DNA of 12,987 bases from Oscillospiraceae bacterium (lineage in GTDB: Bacteria > Bacillota > Clostridia > Oscillospirales > UBA929). Under the pieces are notes generated by a model that saw only the letters and a list, made by a program, of their open reading frames with translations, made no database searches and was not told where the DNA came from. Positions 1 to 5,638 of the stretch are shown here, one piece after another. How positions within the stretch are numbered: position 1 is the stretch's first letter; every line of letters starts with the position of its first letter. The stretch is taken from the NCBI GenBank assembly GCA_031271325.1, contig JAISVY010000071.1:1-12987 (forward strand). Reading direction: 5' to 3'. The translations under genes and the position numbers were made by a program.

Positions 1-906
1 GGTGCTTTGCGGCAGATGATAATTGGTAATCAACGCGTCGGTCGCGCGGAAGGCGTAACCGGGTGTAATGAAAATGTCTGTCTCGCCGCATCCGGGGTGT
101 ACAGCCCCCCCGTTATCAGCCGCCGATTCCAGCGTACGGCAGGAGGTCGTACCTACCGCCACAATTCTCCTCCCGCTCCGGCGGGTTTCATTGATGACCG
201 ACGCTGTTTCTTCTGAAACTTCGTATCGTTCGGTGTGCATTTTATGATCGCTGATATGCTCGGCTTTGACCGGCCGGAAGGTTCCCAACCCCACGTGCAG
301 CGTCACTTCCGCAATGTTAACGCCCCGTTCCCGTAACGTGCCCAACAATTCCGGTGTAAAGTGAAGACCCGCCGTCGGCGCCGCCGCAGAACCGGGCGGC
401 TTGGCGTACACCGTTTGATACCGTTCGGTATCTTCCGGTATCGCGCGGATGTAGTGCGGCAGCGGCAGCGCGCCCAGTTCGTTCAACAGCTCGTTCCATA
501 TGCCGTCGTAGAAAAACCGCACGGTACGCATTCCGCCCTCCCCTACCCTCTCGATCTCCCCGGTCAGCTTGCCGTCACCGAAAAAGACGCGCGCGCCCGC
601 GTGAAGGCTTTTGCCGGGTTTCACAAGGCACTCCCAGCGATCGCCTCCCATATCGTTTAACAGCAAAATTTCCGCCGCGCCGCCGTGAAGCCGCTTACCC
701 AGCAGACGCGCCGGGATAACGCGCGAATTATTCAATACAAGGCAGTCCCCCGCTTGCAAAAAGTTTGGCAAATCATAAAAAAAACAATGCCGCAATTCGC
801 CACTTGACCGGTCGATGACCATCAGGCGGGAATGGTCGCGCCGTTCCGACGGTGTTTGCGCAATCAACTCCGGCGGCAAACAATACGAAAAATCTGTTGT
901 TTTCAA
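1..906 (-). CDS. queA: S-adenosylmethionine:tRNA ribosyltransferase-isomerase QueA (partial, 3' end outside window)
   Basis: QueA transfers and isomerises the ribosyl part of S-adenosylmethionine onto 7-aminomethyl-7-deazaguanine in the wobble position of GUN-anticodon tRNAs, giving epoxyqueuosine; it is cytoplasmic. The visible 302 codons read MKTTDFSYCLPPELIAQTP, then NNSRVIPARLLGKR (about residues 60-73), KPPGSAAAPTAGLHFT (about 173-188) and LHVGLGTFRPV (about 207-217), all typical of the family. The usual length is near 340 residues, so roughly 40 are missing at the left edge, where the frame is still open. I chose a TTG start at 904-906: it has a GGGGAGAG ribosome-binding site 6 bases upstream, the protein matches the family N-terminus from there, and the frame meets a TAA upstream without any ATG or GTG. 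It is divergent from spoVAD. Identification is firm; the start codon is well supported. Confidence 0.96.
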   Translation of the reverse strand, partial: MKTTDFSYCLPPELIAQTPSERRDHSRLMVIDRSSGELRHCFFYDLPNFLQAGDCLVLNNSRVIPARLLGKRLHGGAAEILLLNDMGGDRWECLVKPGKSLHAGARVFFGDGKLTGEIERVGEGGMRTVRFFYDGIWNELLNELGALPLPHYIRAIPEDTERYQTVYAKPPGSAAAPTAGLHFTPELLGTLRERGVNIAEVTLHVGLGTFRPVKAEHISDHKMHTERYEVSEETASVINETRRSGRRIVAVGTTSCRTLESAADNGGAVHPGCGETDIFITPGYAFRATDALITNYHLPQST

Positions 907-935
907 GGAATGCTCTCCCCTTTTGTGCTCGAGCC

Positions 936-969
936 GTTCGCCTGCCGGCGAACATGAGGTTTTTTAGAG
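936..969 (-). repeat. Dispersed palindromic element, copy A (short form, in the queA leader)
   Basis: Read on the minus strand, CTCTAAAAAACCTCAT is followed by the perfect hairpin GTTCGCC-GGCA-GGCGAAC (7-bp stem, 936-953). The same 18-bp hairpin recurs exactly at 9865-9882 and with a changed loop at 11271-11288. This copy lacks the GAGCGCAGCGCTTGC block. It lies between the queA promoter and the queA ribosome-binding site, so it should be transcribed as part of the queA 5' leader. Confidence 0.8.
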
Positions 970-976
970 CTTCTCA

Positions 977-1005
977 ATCATACCATAGAAACAGAGCAAT
1001 GTCGA
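977..1005 (-). promoter_or_regulatory. Predicted sigma-A promoter of queA
   Basis: On the minus strand there is TCGACA (1000-1005; 5 of 6 to the TTGACA consensus), a 17-bp spacer, and TATGAT (977-982; 5 of 6 to TATAAT) preceded by TGG, an extended -10. Transcription would start near 970, giving a leader of about 65 bases that contains repeat copy A. Seen in the sequence; promoter activity is inferred. Confidence 0.7.
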
Positions 1006-1076
1006 GGTTTGGTTCCGGTGATTTCACGGTAAATATATGAACGAACAAAACGCGCAAAAAACGGCATCTCATGTAG

Positions 1077-1098
1077 GGGCGACCGTCCTCGGTCGCCC
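1077..1098. repeat. GC-rich perfect hairpin in the queA-spoVAD gap
   Basis: GGGCGACCG-TCCT-CGGTCGCCC forms a 9-bp stem with a 4-base loop, flanked by GTAG on the left and GCG on the right. It resembles, from memory, short GTAGGGGCGACC-type repeats scattered through many clostridial genomes. No T-run follows on either strand, so it does not look like a terminator. The remainder of the 318-bp gap 907-1224 holds repeat copy A, the queA promoter and the candidate spoVAD promoter; I see no gene in it. Confidence 0.6.
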
Positions 1099-1171
1099 GC
1101 GATTGCGGATTTTCGTACATTTAGTCTGTACAACATGGACATTCACGCGTTTGCCGTGCCGTTGATTTTCG

Positions 1172-1201
1172 GCATAAACCCAAACCGGATGAGGCACAAT
1201 A
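1172..1201 (+). promoter_or_regulatory. Candidate sigma-G (forespore) promoter of spoVAD-spoVAE
   Basis: GCATA (1172-1176) and CACAATA (1195-1201) are separated by 18 bp. These fit the Bacillus sigma-G pattern (GHATR, about 17-18 bp, CATNHTA) with one mismatch in the -10. spoVA genes are known forespore sigma-G targets in Bacillus. The predicted start near 1208 leaves a short leader before the ribosome-binding site at 1211-1217. It would make spoVAD the first gene of its transcript. Function is inferred from the pattern and the downstream gene. Confidence 0.5.
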
Positions 1202-1224
1202 GGACACATCCGGGAGGGTTCTCT

Positions 1225-2268
1225 ATGCCAAAACAACGCGGAAAACAAACGGTTGCTCTCGCCTCCCCTGTCGCGGTCGCCTCCTCGGCGTGTGCCGCCG
1301 GGAAAAAAGAGGGTTTGGGACCTTTGAGGCACAGCATCGACAGCATCTATGAAAACAGTCTGCAAGGTATGAAGAGCTGGGAGCAGGCTGAGTCGGCCAT
1401 GCAGCGGGACGCGCTCAACCTCGCGCTGAGCAAGGGGAACTTTCCCGAAACCTCCATACAGTATCTGTTAGCCGGGGATCTTTTGGGGCAGTGCATCGGC
1501 AGCGTTTTTGCCGCGCGGGATTGCGAGATTCCGTTTATCGGGTTGTATGGCGCATGCTCCACGATGGCGGAGAGCTTGGGGCTAGGCTCAATGCTGATAG
1601 ACGGCGGTTTCGCCGACCGTGTGGCGGTTGTGACATCCAGCCATTTCTGCGGCTCGGAACGCCAATTCCGCCTTCCTCTGGAATACGGCGGTCAGCGAAC
1701 CCCGACGGCGCAGTGGACTGTGACCGGCGCGGGCGCGGCGGTGCTGGAACGCAGCGCCGTCAGCGGAAATCCGAATCATCCGCGCATATCGCACGTGACG
1801 TTTGGTAAGGTCACCGACATGGGAATCAAAGATGTGACCAATATGGGCGCGGCAATGGCTCCCGCGGCGTTCTCTACCCTTACGGCGCATTTCGAGGATT
1901 GCAAACTGGCGCCGGAGGATTACGACCTCATCGTTACCGGCGATCTCGGTTCGGTCGGTTCGGATATATTGCGCGATCTGTTTATGAAAAAAGGCGTTTC
2001 TTTAGGCGAACGGTATACAGACTGCGGGTTATTGATTTTCAACCGGGACGACGCGGACGCAGGTGCGGGCGGATCTGGCTGCGGCTGCAGCGCCGTTGCG
2101 TTATGCGGGTATATCCTGAGCGGAATGCGCGAGAATAAATGGCGGCGCGTACTCTTCTGCGGCACCGGCGCGCTCTTCTCCCCCGTCTCGGCGCAGCAGG
2201 GGGAGAGCATTCCGTCCGTCTGCCACGCTGTCCGGCTCATAGGGGGAAATGGATCATGCAATACCTGA
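1225..2268 (+). CDS. spoVAD: Stage V sporulation protein AD (dipicolinic acid channel/binding subunit)
   Basis: SpoVAD is a peripheral protein of the spore inner membrane. It binds dipicolinic acid and, with other SpoVA proteins, takes it into the forespore and releases it during germination. The protein has a thiolase/FabH-like fold. Family features include the early ALASPVAVASSACAAGKKEGLGPL segment (residues 11-34), SWEQAES (51-57), YGACSTMAES with Cys111, and the C-terminal GTGALFSPVSAQQGESIP. Length is 347 residues, close to the roughly 340 usual. I chose the ATG at 1225 because GGGAGG lies 7 bases upstream; the frame stays open upstream to 1135, but those residues (MDIHAFAV...) do not resemble the family and overlap the candidate promoter. 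It overlaps spoVAE by 13 bp, which suggests translational coupling. spoVAC, normally just upstream, is absent here. Confidence 0.95.
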   Translation: MPKQRGKQTVALASPVAVASSACAAGKKEGLGPLRHSIDSIYENSLQGMKSWEQAESAMQRDALNLALSKGNFPETSIQYLLAGDLLGQCIGSVFAARDCEIPFIGLYGACSTMAESLGLGSMLIDGGFADRVAVVTSSHFCGSERQFRLPLEYGGQRTPTAQWTVTGAGAAVLERSAVSGNPNHPRISHVTFGKVTDMGIKDVTNMGAAMAPAAFSTLTAHFEDCKLAPEDYDLIVTGDLGSVGSDILRDLFMKKGVSLGERYTDCGLLIFNRDDADAGAGGSGCGCSAVALCGYILSGMRENKWRRVLFCGTGALFSPVSAQQGESIPSVCHAVRLIGGNGSCNT

Positions 2269-2612
2269 ACGCGTTTTTGCTTGGCGGTCTGCTTTGCGCG
2301 ATCGGCCAAATATTGATCGACAGAACCATGCTCACACCTGCCCGTATACTGGTGGCGTATGTTGTAGCCGGGGTGCTGCTGAGCGCCGTCGGACTATATG
2401 AACCGTTGGTTAAATGGGCGGGCGCGGGTGCGACTGTGCCGTTGACCGGTTTTGGTCATTCGCTGGCAGCCGGCGTAAAAAAAGCCGTCGGACAAGACGG
2501 CTGGCTGGGCATTTTCACCGGCGGTATCTCGGGCACCGCCGGAGGCATCACCGCCGCCGTCGTCATGGCGTTTCTCGCGGCGATACTCTCAAAACCGGGA
2601 GAGAAGCATTAG
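2256..2612 (+). CDS. spoVAE: Stage V sporulation protein AE (SpoVAEb-type membrane subunit)
   Basis: This small integral membrane protein belongs to the SpoVA dipicolinic acid channel of the spore inner membrane. The 118-residue product begins MQYLNAFLLGGLLCAIGQILIDRT, a hydrophobic helix with the family's conserved IGQ motif. A second helix follows at about 28-46 (ILVAYVVAGVLLSAVGLYE), then GATVPLTGFGHSLAAGV (about 58-74) and a final glycine/alanine-rich helix at about 88-111. Length fits SpoVAEb (about 116). The ATG at 2256 follows AGGGGG at 2241-2246 and lies inside the end of spoVAD. The frame is open upstream to 2139, but that part is an out-of-frame reading of spoVAD. Strong hairpins follow downstream. 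Identification is confident. Confidence 0.94.
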   Translation: MQYLNAFLLGGLLCAIGQILIDRTMLTPARILVAYVVAGVLLSAVGLYEPLVKWAGAGATVPLTGFGHSLAAGVKKAVGQDGWLGIFTGGISGTAGGITAAVVMAFLAAILSKPGEKH

Positions 2613-2680
2613 TGTCTTTAGTGATTTTGTAAGGTAACAGTTTACCCTCCTGTTTTGACTGGAGGTTGCAGATAAAGCTG

Positions 2681-2729
2681 TTTTGCTCCGAGCAAAGCGA
2701 GTTGTCAAGTGAGGAAAACTGGAGCAAAA
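2681..2729 (+). other. Competing inverted repeats downstream of spoVAE
   Basis: TTTGCTC at 2682-2688 can pair with the adjacent GAGCAAA (2690-2696, too tight for an RNA loop but palindromic as DNA), or, as TTTTGCTCC (2681-2689), with GGAGCAAAA at 2721-2729. A T-run (TTTTTT, about 2745-2750) lies further on. It may be a weak terminator for spoVAD-AE or the remains of a repeat; function is unclear. Together with the hairpin at 2795-2824 it is all I can see in the gap 2613-2863. Confidence 0.35.
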
Positions 2730-2794
2730 TCGCAATTATGTGAATTTTTTCTAACTTGCCGGGCAAAAACAGCGCATGGCTGCACGACTTTATT

Positions 2795-2824
2795 CTGCCC
2801 TCCCGGTTTTAACCGGGAGGGCAG
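2795..2824. terminator. Strong bidirectional hairpin between spoVAE and rplA
   Basis: CTGCCCTCCCGG-TTTTAA-CCGGGAGGGCAG is a perfect 12-bp stem with a 6-base loop between two convergent genes. TTGTTA follows on the plus strand and AATAAAG on the minus strand, so the U-tracts are poor, but position and stem strength favour transcription termination of spoVAE, rplA or both. Confidence 0.65.
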
Positions 2825-2863
2825 TTGTTACGCGGACAATGGTTATCGTCTCACAGTATGAAA

Positions 2864-3556
2864 TTACATCAATCTCGCCGTGCTGACTTTGATGCCCGGT
2901 CCCATCGTGCTGCTGATGACGCAGGAACGGATATACTGACCTTTCGCGGCGGCGGGTTTGCTCTTGATGACGGCGCGGAGCAGGGTGTCGAAGTTCTCCA
3001 CCAGCTTCTCCCCGCCAAAGCTCTTTTTACCCAGCGGGCAGTGGATGATGTTGGTTTTATCGAGGCGGTACTCTACCTTACCGGCTTTGATTTCCGCAAT
3101 GGCGCGGGCTACGTCGTTTGTAACGGTACCCGCCTTCGGGTTCGGCATTAAGCCCTTAGGACCGAGCACTTTACCCAAGCGCCCGACTACGCCCATCATG
3201 TCGGGAGTCGCGACGACTACGTCATAGTCAAAGAAGTTCTCGCTTTGGATGCGGGTGACCAGTTCTTCCGCACCCACGAATTCCGCGCCCGCCTCTTCGG
3301 CTGCCTTGGCGTTGTCGCCTTTGGCGAAGACCAAGACGCGCATAGTCTTACCGGTTCCGTGCGGGAGGACGACATTGCCGCGCACCTGCTGATCGGCGTG
3401 ACGGGAATCTACGCCCAGTTTGACGTGTACTTCCACCGTCTCGTCGAACTTGGCTTTCGCGGTTTGAATGACGAGAGCGAACGCCTCGTTCATGTCGTAT
3501 TGCTTTTGGCGGTCAATCAGCTTTTGCGAATCCACATATTTTTTTCCACGAAACAT
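2864..3556 (-). CDS. rplA: 50S ribosomal protein L1
   Basis: L1 builds the mobile L1 stalk of the large subunit at the E site, and in many bacteria it also represses its own operon. The 230-residue product matches the normal length. Family features are the N-terminal MFRGKKYVDSQKLIDRQKQYDMNEA, the VKLGVDSRHADQQVRGNVVLPHGTGK block (about 46-71), VGRLGKVLGPKGLMPNPKAGTVT (about 124-146) and the terminal SSTMGPGIKV. The ATG at 3554-3556 has AGGGGGG about 7 bases upstream. It follows rplK by 13 bp in the same operon. Normally rplJ-rplL (L10, L7/L12) come next; here the operon ends at a hairpin and a convergent sporulation gene. Confidence 0.98.
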   Translation of the reverse strand: MFRGKKYVDSQKLIDRQKQYDMNEAFALVIQTAKAKFDETVEVHVKLGVDSRHADQQVRGNVVLPHGTGKTMRVLVFAKGDNAKAAEEAGAEFVGAEELVTRIQSENFFDYDVVVATPDMMGVVGRLGKVLGPKGLMPNPKAGTVTNDVARAIAEIKAGKVEYRLDKTNIIHCPLGKKSFGGEKLVENFDTLLRAVIKSKPAAAKGQYIRSCVISSTMGPGIKVSTARLM

Positions 3557-3569
3557 CCTGCAACCCCCC

Positions 3570-3995
3570 TTACTCTTCCACGGTAACGCCCATGCTGCGG
3601 GCGGTACCGGCGACCATGCTGATTGCGGTCTCTAAAGAGGCTGCGTTCAGGTCGGGCATTTTCATCTCGGCGATTTTACGAATGTCTTCCTTGCTGATTT
3701 GCGAAACCTTTGCCGAATTCGGCGTAGCCGAACCGTGCTCGAGTTTGCAGGCCTTCTTGATCAGTACCGCCGCCGGGGGAGTTTTTGTGATAAAGGAAAA
3801 ACTGCGGTCTGCGTAGACGGTGATGACGACGGGAATGATCAAACCCGCGTCATTTTTGGTGCGCTCGTTGAACTCTTTGGTAAACGCCATGATGTTCACG
3901 CCGTGCTGACCGAGCGCGGGACCGACCGGCGGCGCGGGGGTTGCTTTCCCCGCCGGGATTTGCAGTTTGATGAGACCGACTACTTTCTGCGCCAT
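3570..3995 (-). CDS. rplK: 50S ribosomal protein L11
   Basis: L11 binds 23S rRNA at the GTPase-associated centre and is needed for RelA-type stringent signalling. The 141-residue length is exactly that usual for the family. The start reads MAQKVVGLIKLQIPAGKATPAPPVGPALGQHGVNIMAFTKEFN, with the conserved proline-rich hinge; the C-terminal rRNA-binding domain reads SKEDIRKIAEMKMPDLNA. I used the ATG at 3993-3995, which has AGGAGG 7 bases upstream. The frame is open further upstream to 4055, but those residues are not L11. It is preceded by nusG with a 98-bp gap holding a hairpin at 4029-4047. Confidence 0.98.
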   Translation of the reverse strand: MAQKVVGLIKLQIPAGKATPAPPVGPALGQHGVNIMAFTKEFNERTKNDAGLIIPVVITVYADRSFSFITKTPPAAVLIKKACKLEHGSATPNSAKVSQISKEDIRKIAEMKMPDLNAASLETAISMVAGTARSMGVTVEE

Positions 3996-4028
3996 GGGGA
4001 TTCCTCCTAAATATAAAGTGGTGATGAC

Positions 4029-4047
4029 GGAACGCGTCTCGCGTTCC
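4029..4047 (-). other. Hairpin in the nusG-rplK gap
   Basis: GGAACGCG-AGA-CGCGTTCC on the minus strand makes a perfect 8-bp stem with a 3-base loop, 34 bases before the rplK ATG. No U-tract follows, so it is not a standard terminator. It could be a leader structure of rplK-rplA or an mRNA processing site. I do not recognise a known ribosomal-protein leader. Confidence 0.45.
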
Positions 4048-4093
4048 TCCCACAAAGGGAACGATGACCGGTGAACAGATGAGGTGCCGTTTT

Positions 4094-4621
4094 TTACACC
4101 ACCAGCGGTTCTACCTGATCCAGCTCGAGCTCGACCGGCGTTTCGCGGCCGAACAGGCTGATAACGACGCGTACGCGGTTTTTCTCCAGCTCAATTTCCT
4201 CAACCGAGCCGATGAAGGTATTCAACGGACCGTCGATGATCTTGACGCTGTCGCCCACGACATACGGAACGATGATTTCGCGCTTCTCCACACCGAGCGC
4301 CGTGACTTCGGCTTCGGTGAGCGGTACGGGGCGGCTTCCGGGACCGACAAAACCGGTTACGCCGCGCGTATTGCGCACCGCGTGCCAGCTCTCGTCGGTC
4401 ATGACCATCTTGACAAGCACATAACCGGGGAACATCTTGCGCTCGACCACCTTCTTTTTGTTGTCGGCGGTCAGTTCGGTCACTTCCTCGGTCGGAACGC
4501 TGACTTCTAGGATAAAGTTTTGCAGTTTTCGGTTCTCCACCGTCTTCTCAATGGTAGCCGCCACCTTCTTCTCGTAACCGGAATAGGTGTGAACGACATA
4601 CCAGCTGGCGTTATCCGGCAT
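4094..4621 (-). CDS. nusG: Transcription termination/antitermination factor NusG
   Basis: NusG binds RNA polymerase across the cleft, adjusts pausing and termination, and links transcription with translation. The 175-residue product has the N-terminal NGN domain (WYVVHTYSGYEKKVAATIE, residues 7-25; ERKMFPGYVLVKMVMTDESWHAVRNTRGVTGFVG, about 60-93) and a C-terminal KOW domain (VVGDSVKIIDGPLNTFIGSVEEIELEKNRVRV, about 121-152). Length is normal. The ATG starts 3 bases after the secE stop and there is only a weak binding site, so translation is probably coupled to secE. The order secE-nusG-rplK-rplA is the standard bacterial arrangement. Confidence 0.98.
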   Translation of the reverse strand: MPDNASWYVVHTYSGYEKKVAATIEKTVENRKLQNFILEVSVPTEEVTELTADNKKKVVERKMFPGYVLVKMVMTDESWHAVRNTRGVTGFVGPGSRPVPLTEAEVTALGVEKREIIVPYVVGDSVKIIDGPLNTFIGSVEEIELEKNRVRVVISLFGRETPVELELDQVEPLVV

Positions 4622-4624
4622 CTC

Positions 4625-4858
4625 TTAAACCCCGAAGACAAACGGCAGGAAACGGTGAATAATCTCAATAAACGCCCTGTCCAACCCCGCGATTGCGACA
4701 CCGACCACCACCAGCGCCACCAGAACAATCGCGGTGTTGTTGATCAGTTGCTTACGGGTCGGCCAGACAACCTTCTTCAGTTCGCTTTTCGTCTCGCGGA
4801 ACCAACGCGCGATACGCGTCCCGACCCGGACAAAAATGCTGGGCTTTTTCTCGTTCAT
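4625..4858 (-). CDS. secE: Preprotein translocase subunit SecE
   Basis: SecE clamps SecY in the SecYEG channel of the cytoplasmic membrane. The 77-residue product is the short single-span form typical of Firmicutes. It has an amphipathic segment (VGTRIARWFRETKSELKKVVWPTRKQLI, about 12-39) with the conserved ELKKVVWPTR motif, followed by one transmembrane helix (about 41-61) and a short hydrophobic tail. The ATG at 4856-4858 has AGGAGG 5-6 bases upstream. It lies between rpmG and nusG; the 122-bp gap upstream is predicted to be structured. Confidence 0.97.
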   Translation of the reverse strand: MNEKKPSIFVRVGTRIARWFRETKSELKKVVWPTRKQLINNTAIVLVALVVVGVAIAGLDRAFIEIIHRFLPFVFGV

Positions 4859-4895
4859 GGGAACCTCCTGTCACGCTCCGTAGGCACTCGCGGTC

Positions 4896-4969
4896 GCTCC
4901 GCATTTACACGCCGGCTTTTGCCGCGCAAAAGCGCATGTGCTTCAAGCGTCGCTGCCCGGATGCGGAGC
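4896..4969 (-). other. Structured leader region between rpmG and secE
   Basis: The outer ends GCTCCGCA (4896-4903) and TGCGGAGC (4962-4969) form a perfect 8-bp stem enclosing 58 bases. Inside lies an 8-bp hairpin GCTTTTGC-CGC-GCAAAAGC (4915-4933) with an overlapping alternative, GCGC-TTTT-GCGC, on the minus strand. The total, 74 bases, is tRNA-sized, and Firmicutes often carry tRNA-Trp between rpmG and secE, but no T-arm (GTTCRA) or anticodon arm fits on either strand. I therefore call it only a structured RNA candidate or a decayed tRNA. Confidence 0.4.
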
Positions 4970-4980
4970 AGCTCTCTTTG

Positions 4981-5130
4981 TTACTTCGTCTCCTTATGGA
5001 GAGTATGTTTGCGGCAGAAACGGCAATACTTGTTCATTTCGAGACGGTCAGGATCGTTCTTTTTGTTTTTGACCGTGTCGTAGTTTCTCTGTTTGCATTC
5101 GCTGCAGGAGAGCGTAATTCTTACGCGCAT
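4981..5130 (-). CDS. rpmG: 50S ribosomal protein L33 (zinc-binding form)
   Basis: This 49-residue gene codes for L33, a small protein of the large subunit near the E site. The product reads MRVRITLSCSECKQRNYDT at the start and KYCRFCRKHTLHKETK at the end. The two CxxC pairs (Cys9/Cys12 and Cys36/Cys39) make it the zinc-ribbon (C+) paralogue rather than the zinc-independent one expressed under zinc starvation. Length is usual. The ATG at 5128-5130 has GAGGTG about 8 bases upstream. It is the first gene of the rpmG-secE-nusG-rplK-rplA run, 60 bp downstream of a near-consensus promoter. Confidence 0.96.
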   Translation of the reverse strand: MRVRITLSCSECKQRNYDTVKNKKNDPDRLEMNKYCRFCRKHTLHKETK

Positions 5131-5159
5131 GGCTTCAACACCTCACAATTTCTTCGCAC

Positions 5160-5188
5160 AAAAAAATAAGCCCCTTATTGGCAAGGGG
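5160..5188 (-). terminator. Rho-independent terminator after yabR
   Basis: On the minus strand, CCCCTT-GCCAAT-AAGGGG (5171-5188) forms a 6-bp stem, followed by CTTATTTTTTT (seven T in a row, 5160-5166). It would stop transcripts coming from yabR. It lies downstream of, and partly within the start region of, the rpmG promoter; see the finding on interleaving. Confidence 0.8.
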
Positions 5189-5189
5189 T

Positions 5190-5218
5190 ATTATAGCATG
5201 GTCTATGGTGGTTGTCAA
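5190..5218 (-). promoter_or_regulatory. Consensus sigma-A promoter of rpmG-secE-nusG-rplK-rplA
   Basis: Perfect TTGACA (5213-5218), a 17-bp spacer, and perfect TATAAT (5190-5195) on the minus strand, just 3 bases after the yabR stop codon. Transcription should start near 5183, about 53 bases before the rpmG ATG. A full-consensus promoter is what one expects for ribosomal-protein genes. Confidence 0.88.
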
Positions 5219-5221
5219 GCA

Positions 5222-5602
5222 TTATTTTCTGCGGCGCACGCCGTGTTTGTCGGAGTGGTGGCGAAGGTCAGAAATTTTGCTCTCGGAATCGGACATAAAG
5301 GCTTTGAGTTTATCCTCAAACGTCGCCGGACCGGCCGGTGCGCGGCGACCCCCATACCCCTCCTTCTGGGGCGGAGGCGTCGCTTTCTTGATCGACAGGT
5401 TGATGCGCCCTTCGGGGCTTACCCCTACGATCTTAACCTTTACCTCTTGTCCTTCGGTCAGGTGGTCACGGATTTCGTTGACATAGGAATGCGCAATCTC
5501 AGAAATGTGCACCATCCCGGAACGTCCGTCTTCCAATGCGACAAACGCGCCGAATTTGGTGATCCCGGTGACCTTCGCGTTGATGATAGCGTCATTTTCC
5601 AT
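5222..5602 (-). CDS. yabR: S1-domain RNA-binding protein (YabR family)
   Basis: A 126-residue protein with one S1 RNA-binding domain at residues 1-73: VTGITKFGAFVALEDGRSGMVHISEIA (11-37), the YVNEIRDHLTEGQEVKVKIVGV stretch and the closing GRINLSIKKA. After it comes a proline/glycine-rich linker (about 74-92) and a short charged tail ending HGVRRRK. Length and architecture match Bacillus YabR (128 residues), and the place next to divIC is the same. Relatives have been linked to ribosome association and post-transcriptional control; the exact role here is unknown. The ATG at 5602 has GGGGGAAG about 10 bases upstream. It ends just before the rpmG promoter, followed by a terminator. Confidence 0.9.
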   Translation of the reverse strand: MENDAIINAKVTGITKFGAFVALEDGRSGMVHISEIAHSYVNEIRDHLTEGQEVKVKIVGVSPEGRINLSIKKATPPPQKEGYGGRRAPAGPATFEDKLKAFMSDSESKISDLRHHSDKHGVRRRK

Positions 5603-5638
5603 AGTGATCCGACTTCCCCCTGTTACTTATCTTTAGCG

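Noticed and set aside
936..953. Copy A hairpin as a plus-strand terminator
   Set aside because: Six T follow on the plus strand, but no plus-strand gene lies upstream, and the same block recurs as a repeat in other settings.
2613..2863. L10 ribosomal leader after rplA
   Set aside because: The conserved internal motifs of that leader are not visible, and no rplJ follows.
4859..4980. tRNA-Trp between rpmG and secE
   Set aside because: I looked for a T-arm, a CCA anticodon arm and a 7-bp acceptor on both strands; only an 8-bp closing stem fits.
4520..5083. Plus-strand open frame of 187 codons across nusG, secE and rpmG
   Set aside because: It is antisense to three certain genes, has no family resemblance and no binding site; a shadow frame of GC-rich coding DNA.
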